Assembly (NCBI RefSeq): GCF_004137255.1
Contig: NZ_SDWT01000001.1
Span: forward strand, 1,550,001-1,614,000
Source: Nocardioides oleivorans
Lineage (GTDB): Bacteria; Actinomycetota; Actinomycetes; Propionibacteriales; Nocardioidaceae
Reading direction: 5' to 3'
DNA length: 64,000 nucleotides
Both the position numbers and the translations under genes were made by a program. The notes below the pieces were generated by a model. That model saw nothing but the letters and a program-made list of their open reading frames with translations, did no database searches and was not told the DNA's origin. Of this stretch, positions 1 through 8,718 are shown in pieces; position 1 is the first letter of the stretch; every line of letters starts with the position of its first letter.

Positions 1-76
1 CCACTAGCCGCCTCGGGGGATGCTCCGCATCAGGAATCCGGTCGAACCGGCCCCGGCACCGGAAGACTGATGCGGA

Positions 77-1021
77 CTACCGAGCGGTGAGGTAGCCGTC
101 CCCGTCCAGCCCGACCGGCAGCGGGTCGATGATCGCCATCGCGTCCACGCCCTCCTCCTCCCGGTTGCGGAAGCCGATGAGGCACCACGACCCGTCGCGG
201 CGCTGCACGAGCGGCGCGGCGAAGAGGTCGGGCACCGCGGTGAACGGACGCGCGGCCGACACGTCCCACGGCCCGAGCATCGACTCGCCGGGGACCGACC
301 AGGTGCAGAACGCGCCCCAGGTCGCACGGCGTACGTCGCTCTGCTCGTCGGGGTGGCAGGTGAAGACCAGCACCCACCGGCCCTCGACCTGCTTGACCTG
401 GGCCACCTCGAGCTGGCCGAAGCCGGCGCCCGGGCGGGTGAGCGGCTCGCGCGTCTCCCACTCCAGGAGGTCCCGGCTCCACGCGTGGCCGAGCACGCCG
501 TCGTCGTTGCGGTCGGCGCCGACGGCCCGGGCCGTGACCAGCAGGTGCCAGCCGTCGTCGTCGCGCAGCGCCAGCGGGTCGCGCCAGGTCTCGCTGGCGG
601 GGGGGTCCGCGGGGTCGGTCCGGTAGAGGTCGGGACGCACCGGCGCCAGCGGCTCGCCGGAGAGCCGGGTCCACGTGACGAGGTCGTCGGACACCGCCTG
701 CCCGATGCGCTGGTCGGTCAGCCCGCCGCGGTGCGAGATGCCGGTGTAGAACATCCGCCACCGCCCGCCGTCGCACCGGATGACCGACCCGGTCCACGTG
801 GCGAGGTCGTCGAAAGCGCCGTCCTCACCCGGGCCGAGGGCGTCGGGGAGCTCGGTCCAGGTGGAGAGGTCCGGCGAGGTGGCATGGCCCACGACCGCCC
901 GGGCGTGCCGGGAGGCCATGCCGTCCTCGTGCCGCTCGGCCTTGAGGAAGAACAGGTGGAACAGGTCGCCGTCGTCCACGACCCAGCTGTCCCAGACCCA
1001 GTGGTGGGGGAGACGGAGCAC
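77..1021 (-). CDS. Glycoside hydrolase, five-bladed beta-propeller (GH32/GH68/GH43-like)
   Basis: A 314-residue protein without a signal peptide, so probably cytoplasmic. It shows the three-acid pattern of fructan-type beta-propeller hydrolases: WDSW near residue 10 (nucleophile Asp), WRDP near 145 (transition-state Asp) and LEVAQV near 205 (acid/base Glu). WRDP is the RDP motif of GH32/GH68. It is last in a minus-strand operon with an ABC sugar importer, so it probably cleaves the imported oligosaccharide. A fructoside or sucrose-like substrate is inferred from the family only. The GTG start at 1021 lies 13 bases beyond the ATPase stop, and an in-frame TGA just upstream rules out a longer form. 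GH43-like specificity cannot be excluded. Positions 1-76 downstream hold only short GC-rich inverted repeats. Confidence 0.8.
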   Translation of the reverse strand: MLRLPHHWVWDSWVVDDGDLFHLFFLKAERHEDGMASRHARAVVGHATSPDLSTWTELPDALGPGEDGAFDDLATWTGSVIRCDGGRWRMFYTGISHRGGLTDQRIGQAVSDDLVTWTRLSGEPLAPVRPDLYRTDPADPPASETWRDPLALRDDDGWHLLVTARAVGADRNDDGVLGHAWSRDLLEWETREPLTRPGAGFGQLEVAQVKQVEGRWVLVFTCHPDEQSDVRRATWGAFCTWSVPGESMLGPWDVSAARPFTAVPDLFAAPLVQRRDGSWCLIGFRNREEEGVDAMAIIDPLPVGLDGDGYLTAR

Positions 1022-1033
1022 GGGATCAGGGCA

Positions 1034-2227
1034 TCAGTCGCGGATGGCGAGGCCGGTGTCGGGGTCGAAGTAGTGCAGCCGCTCGGCATCGAGCGCGATC
1101 TGCACCGTGTCCCCCGGCCGCACCCGCGAGCGCGGGCTGAAGGACGCGACCCAGGTGTTCCCGGCGGTGGTCGTCGGGATGTCCTCGGTGCCGGCGTCCT
1201 CCTCGAGCGCCTTGGTGTCCTCGGTGACCACGCGCGGGGCGTCGACCGGGAAGTGCACGACGATCTCGGAGCCGAGCGCCTCGGTGAGGCTGACGGTCGT
1301 CGACAGCGTCGCCCGGTTGCCGCCGTCGCGTGCGAGCGAGGCGTCCTCCATGTCCTCGCTGCGGAGGCCGATCGCGACCTGGCGGCCGGCGTACGACGCG
1401 AGGGCTGGGCGTGCCGAGGTCACGGTCTCGGGAACAGTGACCTCGGCACCCCCCATGCTGACCGTCACGCCCCGTGACGCGCGGTCCACCGTCGCGAGGG
1501 CCATGTTCATCGGCGGTGAGCCGATGAACCCTGCGACGAAGATGTTGTCGGGGTTGTCGTAGAGGTGCTGGGGTGCGCCGAGCTGCTGGAGCACCCCGGC
1601 CTTCATCAGGGCGACCCGGTCGCCCATCGTCATCGCCTCCGTCTGGTCGTGGGTGACGTAGATGGTGGTGACGTTGAGGTCGCGCTGGACCTGGCCGATC
1701 TCGGCGCGCATCTGCACGCGCAGCTTGGCGTCGAGGTTCGACAGCGGCTCGTCCATCAGGAAGACCTTGGGCTCGCGGACGATCGCGCGGCCCATCGCGA
1801 CCCGCTGGCGCTGGCCGCCGGAGAGCTGCTTGGGCTTGCGGTCGAGCAGGGGCCCGAGCTCGAGCATGTCGGCGGCCCGCTTCACCCGCGCCTGGATCTC
1901 CGACTTCTCCATCCGGCGGATCTTGAGGCCGTAGGCGATGTTGTCGGCGACGCTCATGTGCGGGTAGAGCGCGTAGGACTGGAAGACCATCGCGATGTCG
2001 CGCTCGCGCGAGGACAGCGTGTTGACCACGCGGTCGTCGATCGAGAGCGTCCCGGTGCTGATGTCCTCCAGTCCCGCGATCATCCGCAGGGCTGTGGACT
2101 TGCCGCAGCCGGAGGGGCCGACCAGCACGATGAACTCGCCGTCGGCGATGTCGATCGAGAGGTCGTGCACGGCGTGGAAGCCGTTCTCGTAGAGCTTGTT
2201 GACCTTGTCAAGGACTACTTCGGCCAC
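1034..2227 (-). CDS. Sugar ABC transporter ATPase, MalK/UgpC/MsmX type
   Basis: A 397-residue cytoplasmic ATPase that drives import through the adjacent MalF/MalG-type permeases. Walker A is GPSGCGKST (about residue 38), the signature is [14 protein letters not shown] (about 135), Walker B is VFLMDEP with the D-loop SNLD, and the H-loop is YVTHDQTEA. The C-terminal third is the OB/TOBE regulatory domain typical of MalK/UgpC proteins, giving full family length. It starts at a GTG seven bases after the MalG-type stop, so translation is probably coupled. Such ATPases often serve several importers, so substrate cannot be read from this subunit. Confidence 0.92.
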   Translation of the reverse strand: MAEVVLDKVNKLYENGFHAVHDLSIDIADGEFIVLVGPSGCGKSTALRMIAGLEDISTGTLSIDDRVVNTLSSRERDIAMVFQSYALYPHMSVADNIAYGLKIRRMEKSEIQARVKRAADMLELGPLLDRKPKQLSGGQRQRVAMGRAIVREPKVFLMDEPLSNLDAKLRVQMRAEIGQVQRDLNVTTIYVTHDQTEAMTMGDRVALMKAGVLQQLGAPQHLYDNPDNIFVAGFIGSPPMNMALATVDRASRGVTVSMGGAEVTVPETVTSARPALASYAGRQVAIGLRSEDMEDASLARDGGNRATLSTTVSLTEALGSEIVVHFPVDAPRVVTEDTKALEEDAGTEDIPTTTAGNTWVASFSPRSRVRPGDTVQIALDAERLHYFDPDTGLAIRD

Positions 2228-2234
2228 GATCCAC

Positions 2235-3146
2235 TCATCCCTTCACGGCGCCGGCGGTCAGTCCGCCGACGATGTAGCGCTGGAGGTACATGAACAGGGC
2301 GACGGTGGGAATGGAGAGCACCATCGAGCCGGCCGCGAACACACCGAAGTTGGCGTTCTTGGTCAGCGGGTCGGCCACGAGGCCGTAGAGACCGACGGCT
2401 GCCGTCTTGGAGCTGTCGTCGGTGAGGAAGATGCTGGCGATGAGGAACTCGTTGATCGCGCCGATGAAGCCGAGCAGGCCGGTGATCGCCAGGATCGGCG
2501 CGACCAGCGGGAGGATGATCCCGAAGAAGACCTGCACGTGGGTGGCGCCGTCGACCTTCGCGGACTCGTCGAGGTCCTTCGGGATGGTGTCGAAGAAGCC
2601 CTTCATCAGCCAGGTGTTCACGCCGAGCGCACCACCGAGGTAGAGGATCAGCAGGCCCCACCGGGTGTTGAGGCCGATGGCCGGCCACAGCTCGGTGATG
2701 TTGGCGAACATCAGGTAGATCGCCACGATCGCCAGGAACTGCGGGAACATCTGGATCAGCAGCAGGCCGAGCAGCCCGGTGCGCCGGCCCATGAAGCGGA
2801 AGCGTGAGAACGCGAACGCCGCGCAGGCCGAGATGAACATCGACGCCGCCGCCGAGAGCGAGGCGATGACGATGCTGTTGAGGAACCAGCGCGGGAACGA
2901 GCCACCCAGCGCCTCCCGGTAGTTGTTCAGGCTGAAGCTCGTCGGCAGCAGCTCGGAGGTGCTGAGCGTGCCGACCGGGTTGAGCGAGGCCGAGAAGACG
3001 AACAGGATCGGGAAGATCGAGAACAGCAGCGCCAGCACGCCGACGAGGTGGCTCCAGCCGACGCGGCGGAACCAGCCGCCCTTGGCCGAGCCGAGCCGGA
3101 CGACCTGGTCGTCCGACGTCGTGGGGTCTGCAGTTGCGGTGGCCAT
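2235..3146 (-). CDS. Sugar ABC transporter permease, MalG type
   Basis: A 303-residue inner-membrane permease with about six transmembrane segments. The EAA loop that contacts the ATPase is visible as [17 protein letters not shown] (about residues 190-206). It pairs with the upstream MalF-type subunit: its ATG overlaps that gene's stop by one base (TGATG), indicating translational coupling. MalG-like length and the position between MalF-type and MalK-type genes support the assignment. Substrate is inferred only from the locus (binding protein plus beta-propeller hydrolase). Confidence 0.9.
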   Translation of the reverse strand: MATATADPTTSDDQVVRLGSAKGGWFRRVGWSHLVGVLALLFSIFPILFVFSASLNPVGTLSTSELLPTSFSLNNYREALGGSFPRWFLNSIVIASLSAAASMFISACAAFAFSRFRFMGRRTGLLGLLLIQMFPQFLAIVAIYLMFANITELWPAIGLNTRWGLLILYLGGALGVNTWLMKGFFDTIPKDLDESAKVDGATHVQVFFGIILPLVAPILAITGLLGFIGAINEFLIASIFLTDDSSKTAAVGLYGLVADPLTKNANFGVFAAGSMVLSIPTVALFMYLQRYIVGGLTAGAVKG

Positions 3147-4750
3147 CAGTTGATCTCCTCGAGGGCCTGGGTGCGGCGGAAGCCGATGATCGAGACGACG
3201 GCGACGATCAGGAAGATGAAGACCGAGATCGCCGCGGCGAAGCCGTAGTCAGCGCCGGACCCGCCGAACGCGAGCCGGTAGGTGTAGGTGATCAGCAGGT
3301 CGGTGCCGCCCGCGCTGGGGTTGTCAGGTGGGAACGGGCCGCCCTGGCTGGTCAGGAAGATCGCCGGGAAGTTGTTGAAGTTGAAGGCGAACGATGTGAT
3401 CAGCAGGGGCGCGAGCGCCACGAGCAGCAGCGGGAACGTGATCGTGCGGAACGCGTAGAACGGCTTCGCGCCGTCGACCCCGGCGGCCTCGACCAGGTCG
3501 GTCGAGATCGACTGCAGCGCGCCGGTGATGACCAGGAACATGTAGTTGTAGCCGAGCCACAGCTGGATCAGGAAGATCGCGAACATCGAGCTCGCGGTCG
3601 TGCCGAACCAGTTGATGTCGGTGCCGAGCAGCCGGTTCATCAGGCCGAAGTCGGTGTTGAACATCTCGCGCCAGACGAGGTACATCGCGACCGACGGCAT
3701 CGTGTACGGGAGGATGATCAGCGAGCGGTAGAGCGTGCGGCCCTTCAGCAGCGGGTTGTTGAGCGCCACCGCGACCAGCAGGCCCAGGGCGAAGCAGATG
3801 ACCACGGTGCCGATGGCGAACGCGAAGTTCCACACCACGATCCGCAGGAACGACGAGCGGATCGTGTCGTTGGTCAGCACGCGGGTGAAGTTGTCGAAGC
3901 CGACGCCGACCTTCCAGCCCTGCGCCAACGCCCGGCCTCCGTCGTCGGAGACGAACGACCCGCTGGAGTCGTCGGCGGTCCACGTGTTGCCGCTCGTCGC
4001 GTCCGTGACGCAGTCGCACCCCGTGTCGTACGACTGCTGCGGAGCGCCCTCGAACGCGGCAGAGAGGCCCTGGCTCTTGATCGCGCCCGCGTCGGTCGGG
4101 ACGCTGAACTCCTGGATGTCGGTCTGGCGGGCGTTGACCTGCGGGACGGTCAGCACCGTGTAGCCGTCGGCCTCGGTGATCTTGCCGCCCGGTGTCGGCG
4201 ACTCGAAGGTGCCGTCGTCGAGCTGCTCGAGGCCGTCGGCCGTGCCGACGAAGCTCTCCTGGGTCGACGGGTCGGCGAGCAGGAAGACGATGTCGCCGGT
4301 GGCCGGGTCGCCGTCGGTGGCCAGGGTCAACGTGTAGATCGTGGAGTCGGGGACCTGCTTGACCGAGGCGCCCTCGATCGCGGTGATCGCCTGCTCCTTG
4401 CTGCCGCGGTGGCCGTCACCGAAGTTCGTGAACGCGGTGGAGACCGTGTAGACCACCGGCACGATCTGGAAGGCGATGAGGAAGAGCGTGCCCGGCAGCA
4501 GGTACTTCAGCGGGACCGGTCGCGGGGACAGGTAGACGTAGAACGCGAGGGCGGTGACGGCGACCAGGATCGCCAGGCCCACCCAGTTGTCGGTGCGGAG
4601 CAGCGGCATGGCCGCCCACACGGCGATGGCGGCGACGATCGCCAGGCCGGCGATCTTGACCAGCAGCATCAGCGGGCTGCTGGTGCCGTCGGCCCCGAGG
4701 CCGAAGCGCGGCCGGGAGCGCTCGGGGGGCGGTGCGGAGCTGTGGGACAC
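3146..4750 (-). CDS. Sugar ABC transporter permease, MalF type with large extracytoplasmic loop
   Basis: A 534-residue permease. Hydrophobic segments occur near residues 30-80 and 85-110. A long hydrophilic stretch (about 110-290) follows, containing CDCVTD and ending before VGFDNFTRVL, and then five or six more membrane segments. This arrangement and length match MalF, whose periplasmic P2 loop contacts the binding protein, rather than the usual 290-310-residue family member. The EAA loop reads VEAAGVDGAKPFYAF (about 425). The start is GTG at 4750, preceded by GAGGAG at good spacing. The loop suggests a maltose-type contact with the 4835-6118 binding protein. Confidence 0.88.
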   Translation of the reverse strand: MSHSSAPPPERSRPRFGLGADGTSSPLMLLVKIAGLAIVAAIAVWAAMPLLRTDNWVGLAILVAVTALAFYVYLSPRPVPLKYLLPGTLFLIAFQIVPVVYTVSTAFTNFGDGHRGSKEQAITAIEGASVKQVPDSTIYTLTLATDGDPATGDIVFLLADPSTQESFVGTADGLEQLDDGTFESPTPGGKITEADGYTVLTVPQVNARQTDIQEFSVPTDAGAIKSQGLSAAFEGAPQQSYDTGCDCVTDATSGNTWTADDSSGSFVSDDGGRALAQGWKVGVGFDNFTRVLTNDTIRSSFLRIVVWNFAFAIGTVVICFALGLLVAVALNNPLLKGRTLYRSLIILPYTMPSVAMYLVWREMFNTDFGLMNRLLGTDINWFGTTASSMFAIFLIQLWLGYNYMFLVITGALQSISTDLVEAAGVDGAKPFYAFRTITFPLLLVALAPLLITSFAFNFNNFPAIFLTSQGGPFPPDNPSAGGTDLLITYTYRLAFGGSGADYGFAAAISVFIFLIVAVVSIIGFRRTQALEEIN

Positions 4751-4785
4751 GTGGCTCTCCTCTTGCGGACGCGTGCCTCCCGGGC

Positions 4786-4813
4786 CCCGGGTCGGGCTCT
4801 CGCCCGACCCGGG
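4786..4813 (-). terminator. Perfect 12-bp hairpin between binding protein and permease genes
   Basis: Arms 4786-4797 and 4802-4813 are exact reverse complements around a TCTC loop. There is no T-run. It lies between the binding protein stop and the permease start in the same operon, where such hairpins commonly lower distal expression or protect the upstream mRNA. The stem is seen directly; the role is inferred. Confidence 0.65.
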
Positions 4814-4834
4814 ACTCCGTGGAGCGACGGGCTG

Positions 4835-6118
4835 CTACTTGATCGCGGCTTCGATCGTCTTCGCCGCGGCCTTGATGGTGCTGTCCGGGTCGGCGCCGCC
4901 GATGACGGCGGCCTCGGCCTTGCCCAGCGGGTCCCAGACCGCCGCCATCTGCGGGATGCTCGGCATGATCTGGCCGTTGTCGGCACCGGCCTGGGCGACC
5001 GCGGCCACCGCCGGGTTGTCACCCTCGATCGCGGCCAGCGTGTCGGTGTTCGCCGGCACGTTCTTGGTGGCCTCGAAGAGCGTCTGCCCGACGTCGGCGC
5101 GCGACCAGTAGTTGGTCACGAACTCCTGCGCGAGCGTCTTGTTCGCGCCGCCGCTGGCGACGTAGGCCGCATCGACGGTGATGAACGGCGAGGCGGGGTC
5201 CATGCCCTCGAAGCCCGGCACCGCGGACACCTCGTAGTTGATGTCGCTGTCGTCGAGGGTGGTGAGCTGCCACGGGCCCTCGATGAGGAACGGCGTCTTG
5301 CCGGCGGTGAAGAGGGAGATCGCGTTGTCGGTGTTGATCGAGCGCTTGAGCACGCCCGAGCCCTTCTCGCCGAGCTCGCCGATCTTCTCGTACGCCGTCA
5401 CCGCGCCGGGCGTCGCGACACCGAGGTCGGCCGGGTCGAAGCTGCCGTCGGAGCCCTGGCCGAACATGTAGCCGCCGCCGGAGGTGTAGAGCGGGTTGAT
5501 GAAGTACGGGTTGCCCGTGTCGCTCACCGGCCACGCCAGCGGCTCCTGGGCGTCGCCGTCCTGGACCGCCTTCTCGCCCGCGGCCACCATGTCCTCGACC
5601 GTCGCAGGTGCGTCGGGGACCATGTCGGTGTTCCGCATGAGGACGATGTTGTTCATCGTGAAAGGCATGCCGTAGGTCTGGCCGTCGAAGGTGACGGCCT
5701 CGAGGGCGAGGGGCTGCAGGGTCGAGGCCGTGGCCTCGGGGATCTGGATCGGGTCGATGGTGCCGTTCTGCACCAGGTTGCCGATCCAGTCGTGGGCACC
5801 CATCACGACGTCCGGCGGGTCGCCGGCCTGCGCCGCGGTGACGAACTGCGCCTGGAGCTTGTCACCCGGGACGACCTCTACCTTGACGTCGACGCCGTTC
5901 TCCTCGCCGAACGCCTTGCCGAGCTCGGTCGTGGCGTCGCCACCGGGACCGGTGCCGACCCAGATCAGGAGCTCGCCGCCGGCTGCGGGTGTGTCGCCGC
6001 CCCCACCGCCGCCGCCTCCGCCGGAGCTGTCGTCGCTCGAGCCGCCACAGGCGGTCAGGGCGAGGCCGGTCGCGAGCAGGCCCGCCGCGATCCGGACGGT
6101 GTGCTTCCTACGTGCCAT
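4835..6118 (-). CDS. Sugar ABC transporter substrate-binding lipoprotein, MalE-like
   Basis: A 427-residue extracellular solute-binding protein (family 1). A lipoprotein signal peptide ends in the lipobox LTAC with Cys24, followed by a Ser/Asp/Gly-rich linker to about residue 48. The mature part starts GGELLIWVGTG and resembles maltose/oligosaccharide-binding proteins, with features such as LIEGPWQ and AYVASGGANK. It is first in a minus-strand operon (binding protein, MalF, MalG, ATPase, hydrolase). The ATG at 6118 has AGGAG six bases upstream. It would be lipid-anchored outside the membrane. Exact sugar unknown: the maltose-type permease argues for an alpha-glucoside, the hydrolase for a fructoside. 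Confidence 0.9.
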   Translation of the reverse strand: MARRKHTVRIAAGLLATGLALTACGGSSDDSSGGGGGGGGGDTPAAGGELLIWVGTGPGGDATTELGKAFGEENGVDVKVEVVPGDKLQAQFVTAAQAGDPPDVVMGAHDWIGNLVQNGTIDPIQIPEATASTLQPLALEAVTFDGQTYGMPFTMNNIVLMRNTDMVPDAPATVEDMVAAGEKAVQDGDAQEPLAWPVSDTGNPYFINPLYTSGGGYMFGQGSDGSFDPADLGVATPGAVTAYEKIGELGEKGSGVLKRSINTDNAISLFTAGKTPFLIEGPWQLTTLDDSDINYEVSAVPGFEGMDPASPFITVDAAYVASGGANKTLAQEFVTNYWSRADVGQTLFEATKNVPANTDTLAAIEGDNPAVAAVAQAGADNGQIMPSIPQMAAVWDPLGKAEAAVIGGADPDSTIKAAAKTIEAAIK

Positions 6119-6207
6119 GAGGACTCCTCTAGTGCGGGTCTGGAGCAGGGGTGGCCATGCCGCGAGACACGGTCAGCGGTGGGACGACCGACCGGACAAC
6201 CCCTTGA

Positions 6208-6219
6208 TAAAACGATTTA
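6208..6219. promoter_or_regulatory. Candidate operator in the divergent LacI/importer region
   Basis: TAAAACGATTTA is an imperfect palindrome centred on CG, the centre typical of LacI-family operators. It lies in the 212-base divergent gap (6119-6330). TTGATA at 6204-6209 could be a -35 for the regulator, with TAAACC 17 bases downstream. The regulator encoded at 6331 is the obvious candidate ligand. Assignment is inference. Confidence 0.4.
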
Positions 6220-6330
6220 GCGGGAGTAAACCTTGTGACGTACGCCACGTCAAGAGTCCTGGGCCTAGGCTCTGCCCGGCGGTGCCCGGGGTCAAGGCAC
6301 AGCCGTGTAACGAAGTCGGAAAGGAACCAC

Positions 6331-7347
6331 ATGGCGTCGTCGGCCCGGCGGCGCGTGCTGCTGCGCGACGTCGCGGAGCACGCCAGCGTCTCGTCCGCCA
6401 CTGCCTCGCTCGTGCTCGGCGGCCGTGACGTGCGCGTCTCCGAGGACACCCGTCAGCGCATCCTGCGCGCGGCCCGCGAGCTCGACTACCGACCGAACCT
6501 GATGGCTCGCAGCCTGCGGACGCAGGTGAGCAGCACGATCGGGCTGGTGGCCGACACGATCATCACCGGCCACTACGGCGGCGACATCATCCGCGGCGCG
6601 CTCACCGCCTCCCTCGAGCACGGGCACCGGCTGCTCATCTGCGAGTCCGAGGGCGACCCGAAGCTCGAGCCGGTGCTCGTCGACGACCTCGTCGCCCGCC
6701 AGGTCGACGGCATCCTCTTCACGACCGCGTCCCACGACGCCGTCGAGCTCCCCGCCTCGCTCGGCGACCAGCGGGTGGTGCTCGTCAACTGCGAGAGCAC
6801 CCCCGCCCTCCCGAGCGTCGTGCCCGACGAGGTCGAGGGCGGTCGGGCGGCCGCGCGGCTGCTCACCGATGCCGGACACCGGGACGGCATCGTGCTCGTG
6901 GGCGAGACCCTCGCCCGCAAGCTGCCCGCCCAGCGTCGGCTGCAGGGCCTGCTCGACGTGCTCGCCGCCGCGGACACGGACTTCGCCGACCGGATCGACT
7001 GCCCCTGGTGGCCCGAGGCGGCGTTCGACGCCCTCACCGCGGCGCTGGCCGCCGGGCTCCGGCCGCGGGCGCTGGTCTGCCTCAACGACCGCGTCGCGCT
7101 CGGGGCCTACCAGGCACTCGCCGCCGCCGGGCTCAGCGTCCCGGGCGACGTCTCGGTGGTCTCCTTCGACGACTCCGAGCTGGCCAGCTGGCTGCGACCC
7201 GCGCTCTCCACGATCGGGCTCCCGGAGTTCGAGATGGGCCGCACGGCCGTCGACCTCCTCCTCGGCTCCGACCCGCCCTCGGGCGTCGTACGACTCCCGA
7301 TGCCGGTGCGTGAGCGCGCGTCCATCGCCCCGCCGTCGTCCCGCTGA
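6331..7347 (+). CDS. LacI-family transcriptional regulator of the sugar importer operon
   Basis: A 338-residue regulator. The N-terminal LacI helix-turn-helix covers about residues 8-30 (LRDVAEHASVSSATASLVLGG), followed by the hinge helix region. The rest is a periplasmic-binding-protein-like effector domain with the conserved C-terminal VVSFDDSELASWL. The ATG at 6331 is chosen because GGAAAGG lies just upstream and the HTH then begins at the usual distance. A longer reading frame from 6235 lacks these. It is divergent from the binding-protein operon, so it most likely represses or modulates that operon and itself. Effector sugar not known. Confidence 0.88.
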   Translation: MASSARRRVLLRDVAEHASVSSATASLVLGGRDVRVSEDTRQRILRAARELDYRPNLMARSLRTQVSSTIGLVADTIITGHYGGDIIRGALTASLEHGHRLLICESEGDPKLEPVLVDDLVARQVDGILFTTASHDAVELPASLGDQRVVLVNCESTPALPSVVPDEVEGGRAAARLLTDAGHRDGIVLVGETLARKLPAQRRLQGLLDVLAAADTDFADRIDCPWWPEAAFDALTAALAAGLRPRALVCLNDRVALGAYQALAAAGLSVPGDVSVVSFDDSELASWLRPALSTIGLPEFEMGRTAVDLLLGSDPPSGVVRLPMPVRERASIAPPSSR

Positions 7348-7398
7348 GCGGTGCGTGAGCCACGTTCCCGGCACCGAGAGTGTGGCTCACAGACCGCT
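7347..7398. repeat. Palindromic intergenic repeat, copy 1
   Basis: Arms 7347-7363 and 7382-7398 pair at 15 of 17 positions around an 18-base loop. The core is GTGAGCCAC/GTGGCTCAC. It begins at the stop codon of the first LacI gene and could act as its terminator. It shares arms and loop length with copy 2 at 7430. Confidence 0.65.
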
Positions 7399-7429
7399 GG
7401 GTCCGCATGTCCGCGGTGACGCGCCGACG

Positions 7430-7481
7430 GGCGGTGCGTGAGCCACCATTCGAGGTCGCGGAATGTGGCTCACTCACCGCT
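7430..7481. repeat. Palindromic intergenic repeat, copy 2
   Basis: Arms 7431-7446 and 7465-7480 pair at 15 of 16 positions around an 18-base loop, with the same GTGAGCCAC core as copy 1. The loop can pair further (ATTC/GAAT). The two copies are head-to-tail, 31 bases apart, between two convergent LacI genes. Either a dispersed palindromic element or a bidirectional terminator pair. Confidence 0.65.
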
Positions 7482-7517
7482 CAAGCGAGCGGCACGAGAA
7501 GAGGGCGGGGGAGGGGA

Positions 7518-8531
7518 TCAGCCGAGGGTGGAGCGCCGGGCGACGAGCTCGGGGGTGAAGACGACCTGCTCGTGGCGGTGGTCGGGGTTGTCGGCCTCGT
7601 CGAGCACGAGCTCGGTGGCGCGACGGCCCAGCTCCTGGCGGGGCTGGCGCACGGAGGTGAGGGGTACGGCGGCGGCGCTGGCGTACTCGATGTCGTCGTA
7701 GCCGACGATCGCGAGGTCGCCGGGGACCGTCGAGCCGGAGGTGCTCAGCTGCTGGAGCAGGCCGAGGGCGAGGAGGTCGTTGGCGCAGAAGGCCGCGGTG
7801 GGGCGACGCTTGCGACCGATGCCCATCACCCGCTCGCCGGCGGAGCGGCCCTCGACGACGGTGAGGCCGTCGGTCGGCACGACGACGAGCTGGTCGCCGG
7901 GCAGTCCCGACTCGGCCCACGCCTGGCGCGCGCCCTCGAGACGGTCGCGCACCTGGCCGATCGTGTCCGGACCGCCGATGAAGGCGACGCGCGTGTGTCC
8001 CTGCTCGAGGAGGTGCTCGACGGCGAGCCGGCCGCCGAGGACGTCGTCGACGGCGACCGAGCAGAACTCGGCGTCGCCGCGGGTGCGGTCGACGATGACG
8101 AGCGGGGTGCCGTTGCGGCGTACGTCGTCGAGCACGCTCGCGTGCGGGTCGACCGGGGTGACGAGGATGCCCTGCACGCGCTGCTCGACGAGGTGCGCGA
8201 GGTAGTCGCCCTCGCGTGAGGCGCGGTTGTCGGAGTGGCACAGGAAGAGGGAGAGGTCGGCCGCCTCGGCGGCGCGCTCGGCCCCCTCGGCGACGTCGGT
8301 GAAGAACGGGTTGCGCGCGTCGAGCAGCACGTAGGCCAGCATCCGGCTGTGCCCGGCGCGCAGCTGGCGCGCCGACTCGTTGCGCACGAAGCCGAGGTCG
8401 CGCATCGCCTGCTCGACCTTGCCGCGGGTGGACGGGGAGACCCGGTCCGGGCGGTTGAGGACGTTGCTGACGGTGCCGAGCGAGACGCCCGCCAGGGCAG
8501 CGACGTCCTTGACGGAGGAGGCCCGCGCCAC
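7518..8531 (-). CDS. LacI-family regulator, probable L-rhamnose repressor
   Basis: A 337-residue regulator. The HTH is SSVKDVAALAGVSLGTVSNVLNRP at about residues 5-28 (VSLGTVSNVLN recognition region), then the effector domain with VDRTRGDAEFCSVAVDD and the C-terminal IVGYDDIEYASAAAVPLTSVRQP. The GTG at 8531 is preferred because AGGAGG lies eight bases upstream and the HTH then starts at residue 5. The same frame runs open to 8681 but without such a signal. It is divergent from the rhamnose transporter-catabolic operon. TTGAAA/TTTCAA-type operators lie in this gap and before the rhamnosidases. Rhamnose as effector is inference from context. Confidence 0.88.
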   Translation of the reverse strand: MARASSVKDVAALAGVSLGTVSNVLNRPDRVSPSTRGKVEQAMRDLGFVRNESARQLRAGHSRMLAYVLLDARNPFFTDVAEGAERAAEAADLSLFLCHSDNRASREGDYLAHLVEQRVQGILVTPVDPHASVLDDVRRNGTPLVIVDRTRGDAEFCSVAVDDVLGGRLAVEHLLEQGHTRVAFIGGPDTIGQVRDRLEGARQAWAESGLPGDQLVVVPTDGLTVVEGRSAGERVMGIGRKRRPTAAFCANDLLALGLLQQLSTSGSTVPGDLAIVGYDDIEYASAAAVPLTSVRQPRQELGRRATELVLDEADNPDHRHEQVVFTPELVARRSTLG

Positions 8532-8571
8532 TCGCCGTACCTCCTCCTGCTGGATGTCGCTCCAACCCCCG

Positions 8572-8581
8572 TTGAAACGAT
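8572..8581. promoter_or_regulatory. LacI half-operator in the regulator's own leader
   Basis: TTGAAACGAT carries one perfect half (TTGAAACG) of the TTGAAACGTTTCAA operator class, but the other half is not conserved. It lies downstream of the regulator's probable -10 and could allow weak autoregulation. Confidence 0.35.
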
Positions 8582-8590
8582 GTGGCTCGG

Positions 8591-8620
8591 AGCGTACGCC
8601 ATCGCAGCGGCTGAGGTCAC
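8591..8620 (-). promoter_or_regulatory. Candidate promoter of the rhamnose LacI regulator
   Basis: On the minus strand GTGACC (8620-8615) is followed after 18 bases by TACGCT (8596-8591), fitting an actinobacterial TANNNT -10. The half-operator at 8572 would sit just after the transcription start. Confidence 0.35.
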
Positions 8621-8658
8621 CAGTCGATAACGACGGAGAAAACGCCCGGAAGTGACCC

Positions 8659-8688
8659 TTGACACGTGTGATCACCTTCACCTACCTT
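8659..8688 (+). promoter_or_regulatory. Promoter of the rhamnose transport/catabolic operon
   Basis: TTGACA at 8659-8664 matches the -35 consensus exactly and is followed after 18 bases by TACCTT (8683-8688). The operator at 8692-8705 would overlap the transcription start, a classic repression geometry. AGGAG lies at 8710-8714, just before the ATG at 8719. Confidence 0.55.
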
Positions 8689-8691
8689 TCG

Positions 8692-8705
8692 TTGAAACCT
8701 TTCAA
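8692..8705. promoter_or_regulatory. LacI-family operator of the rhamnose operon
   Basis: TTGAAACCTTTCAA is palindromic in both six-base arms and differs from the common CG-centred form only in its centre (CC). It lies between the -10 and the first gene. The divergently encoded LacI protein is the likely ligand. Confidence 0.65.
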
Positions 8706-8718
8706 ACCGAGGAGCTCC

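Noticed and set aside
1..76. The end of another gene at the left window edge
   Set aside because: No frame here shows recognisable protein sequence. Short CCGG inverted repeats are present but too weak to call a terminator.
3134..6220. A 1028-residue plus-strand frame across the importer operon
   Set aside because: Antisense to recognisable permease and binding-protein genes. Composition is Arg/Asp/Val-rich without domains.
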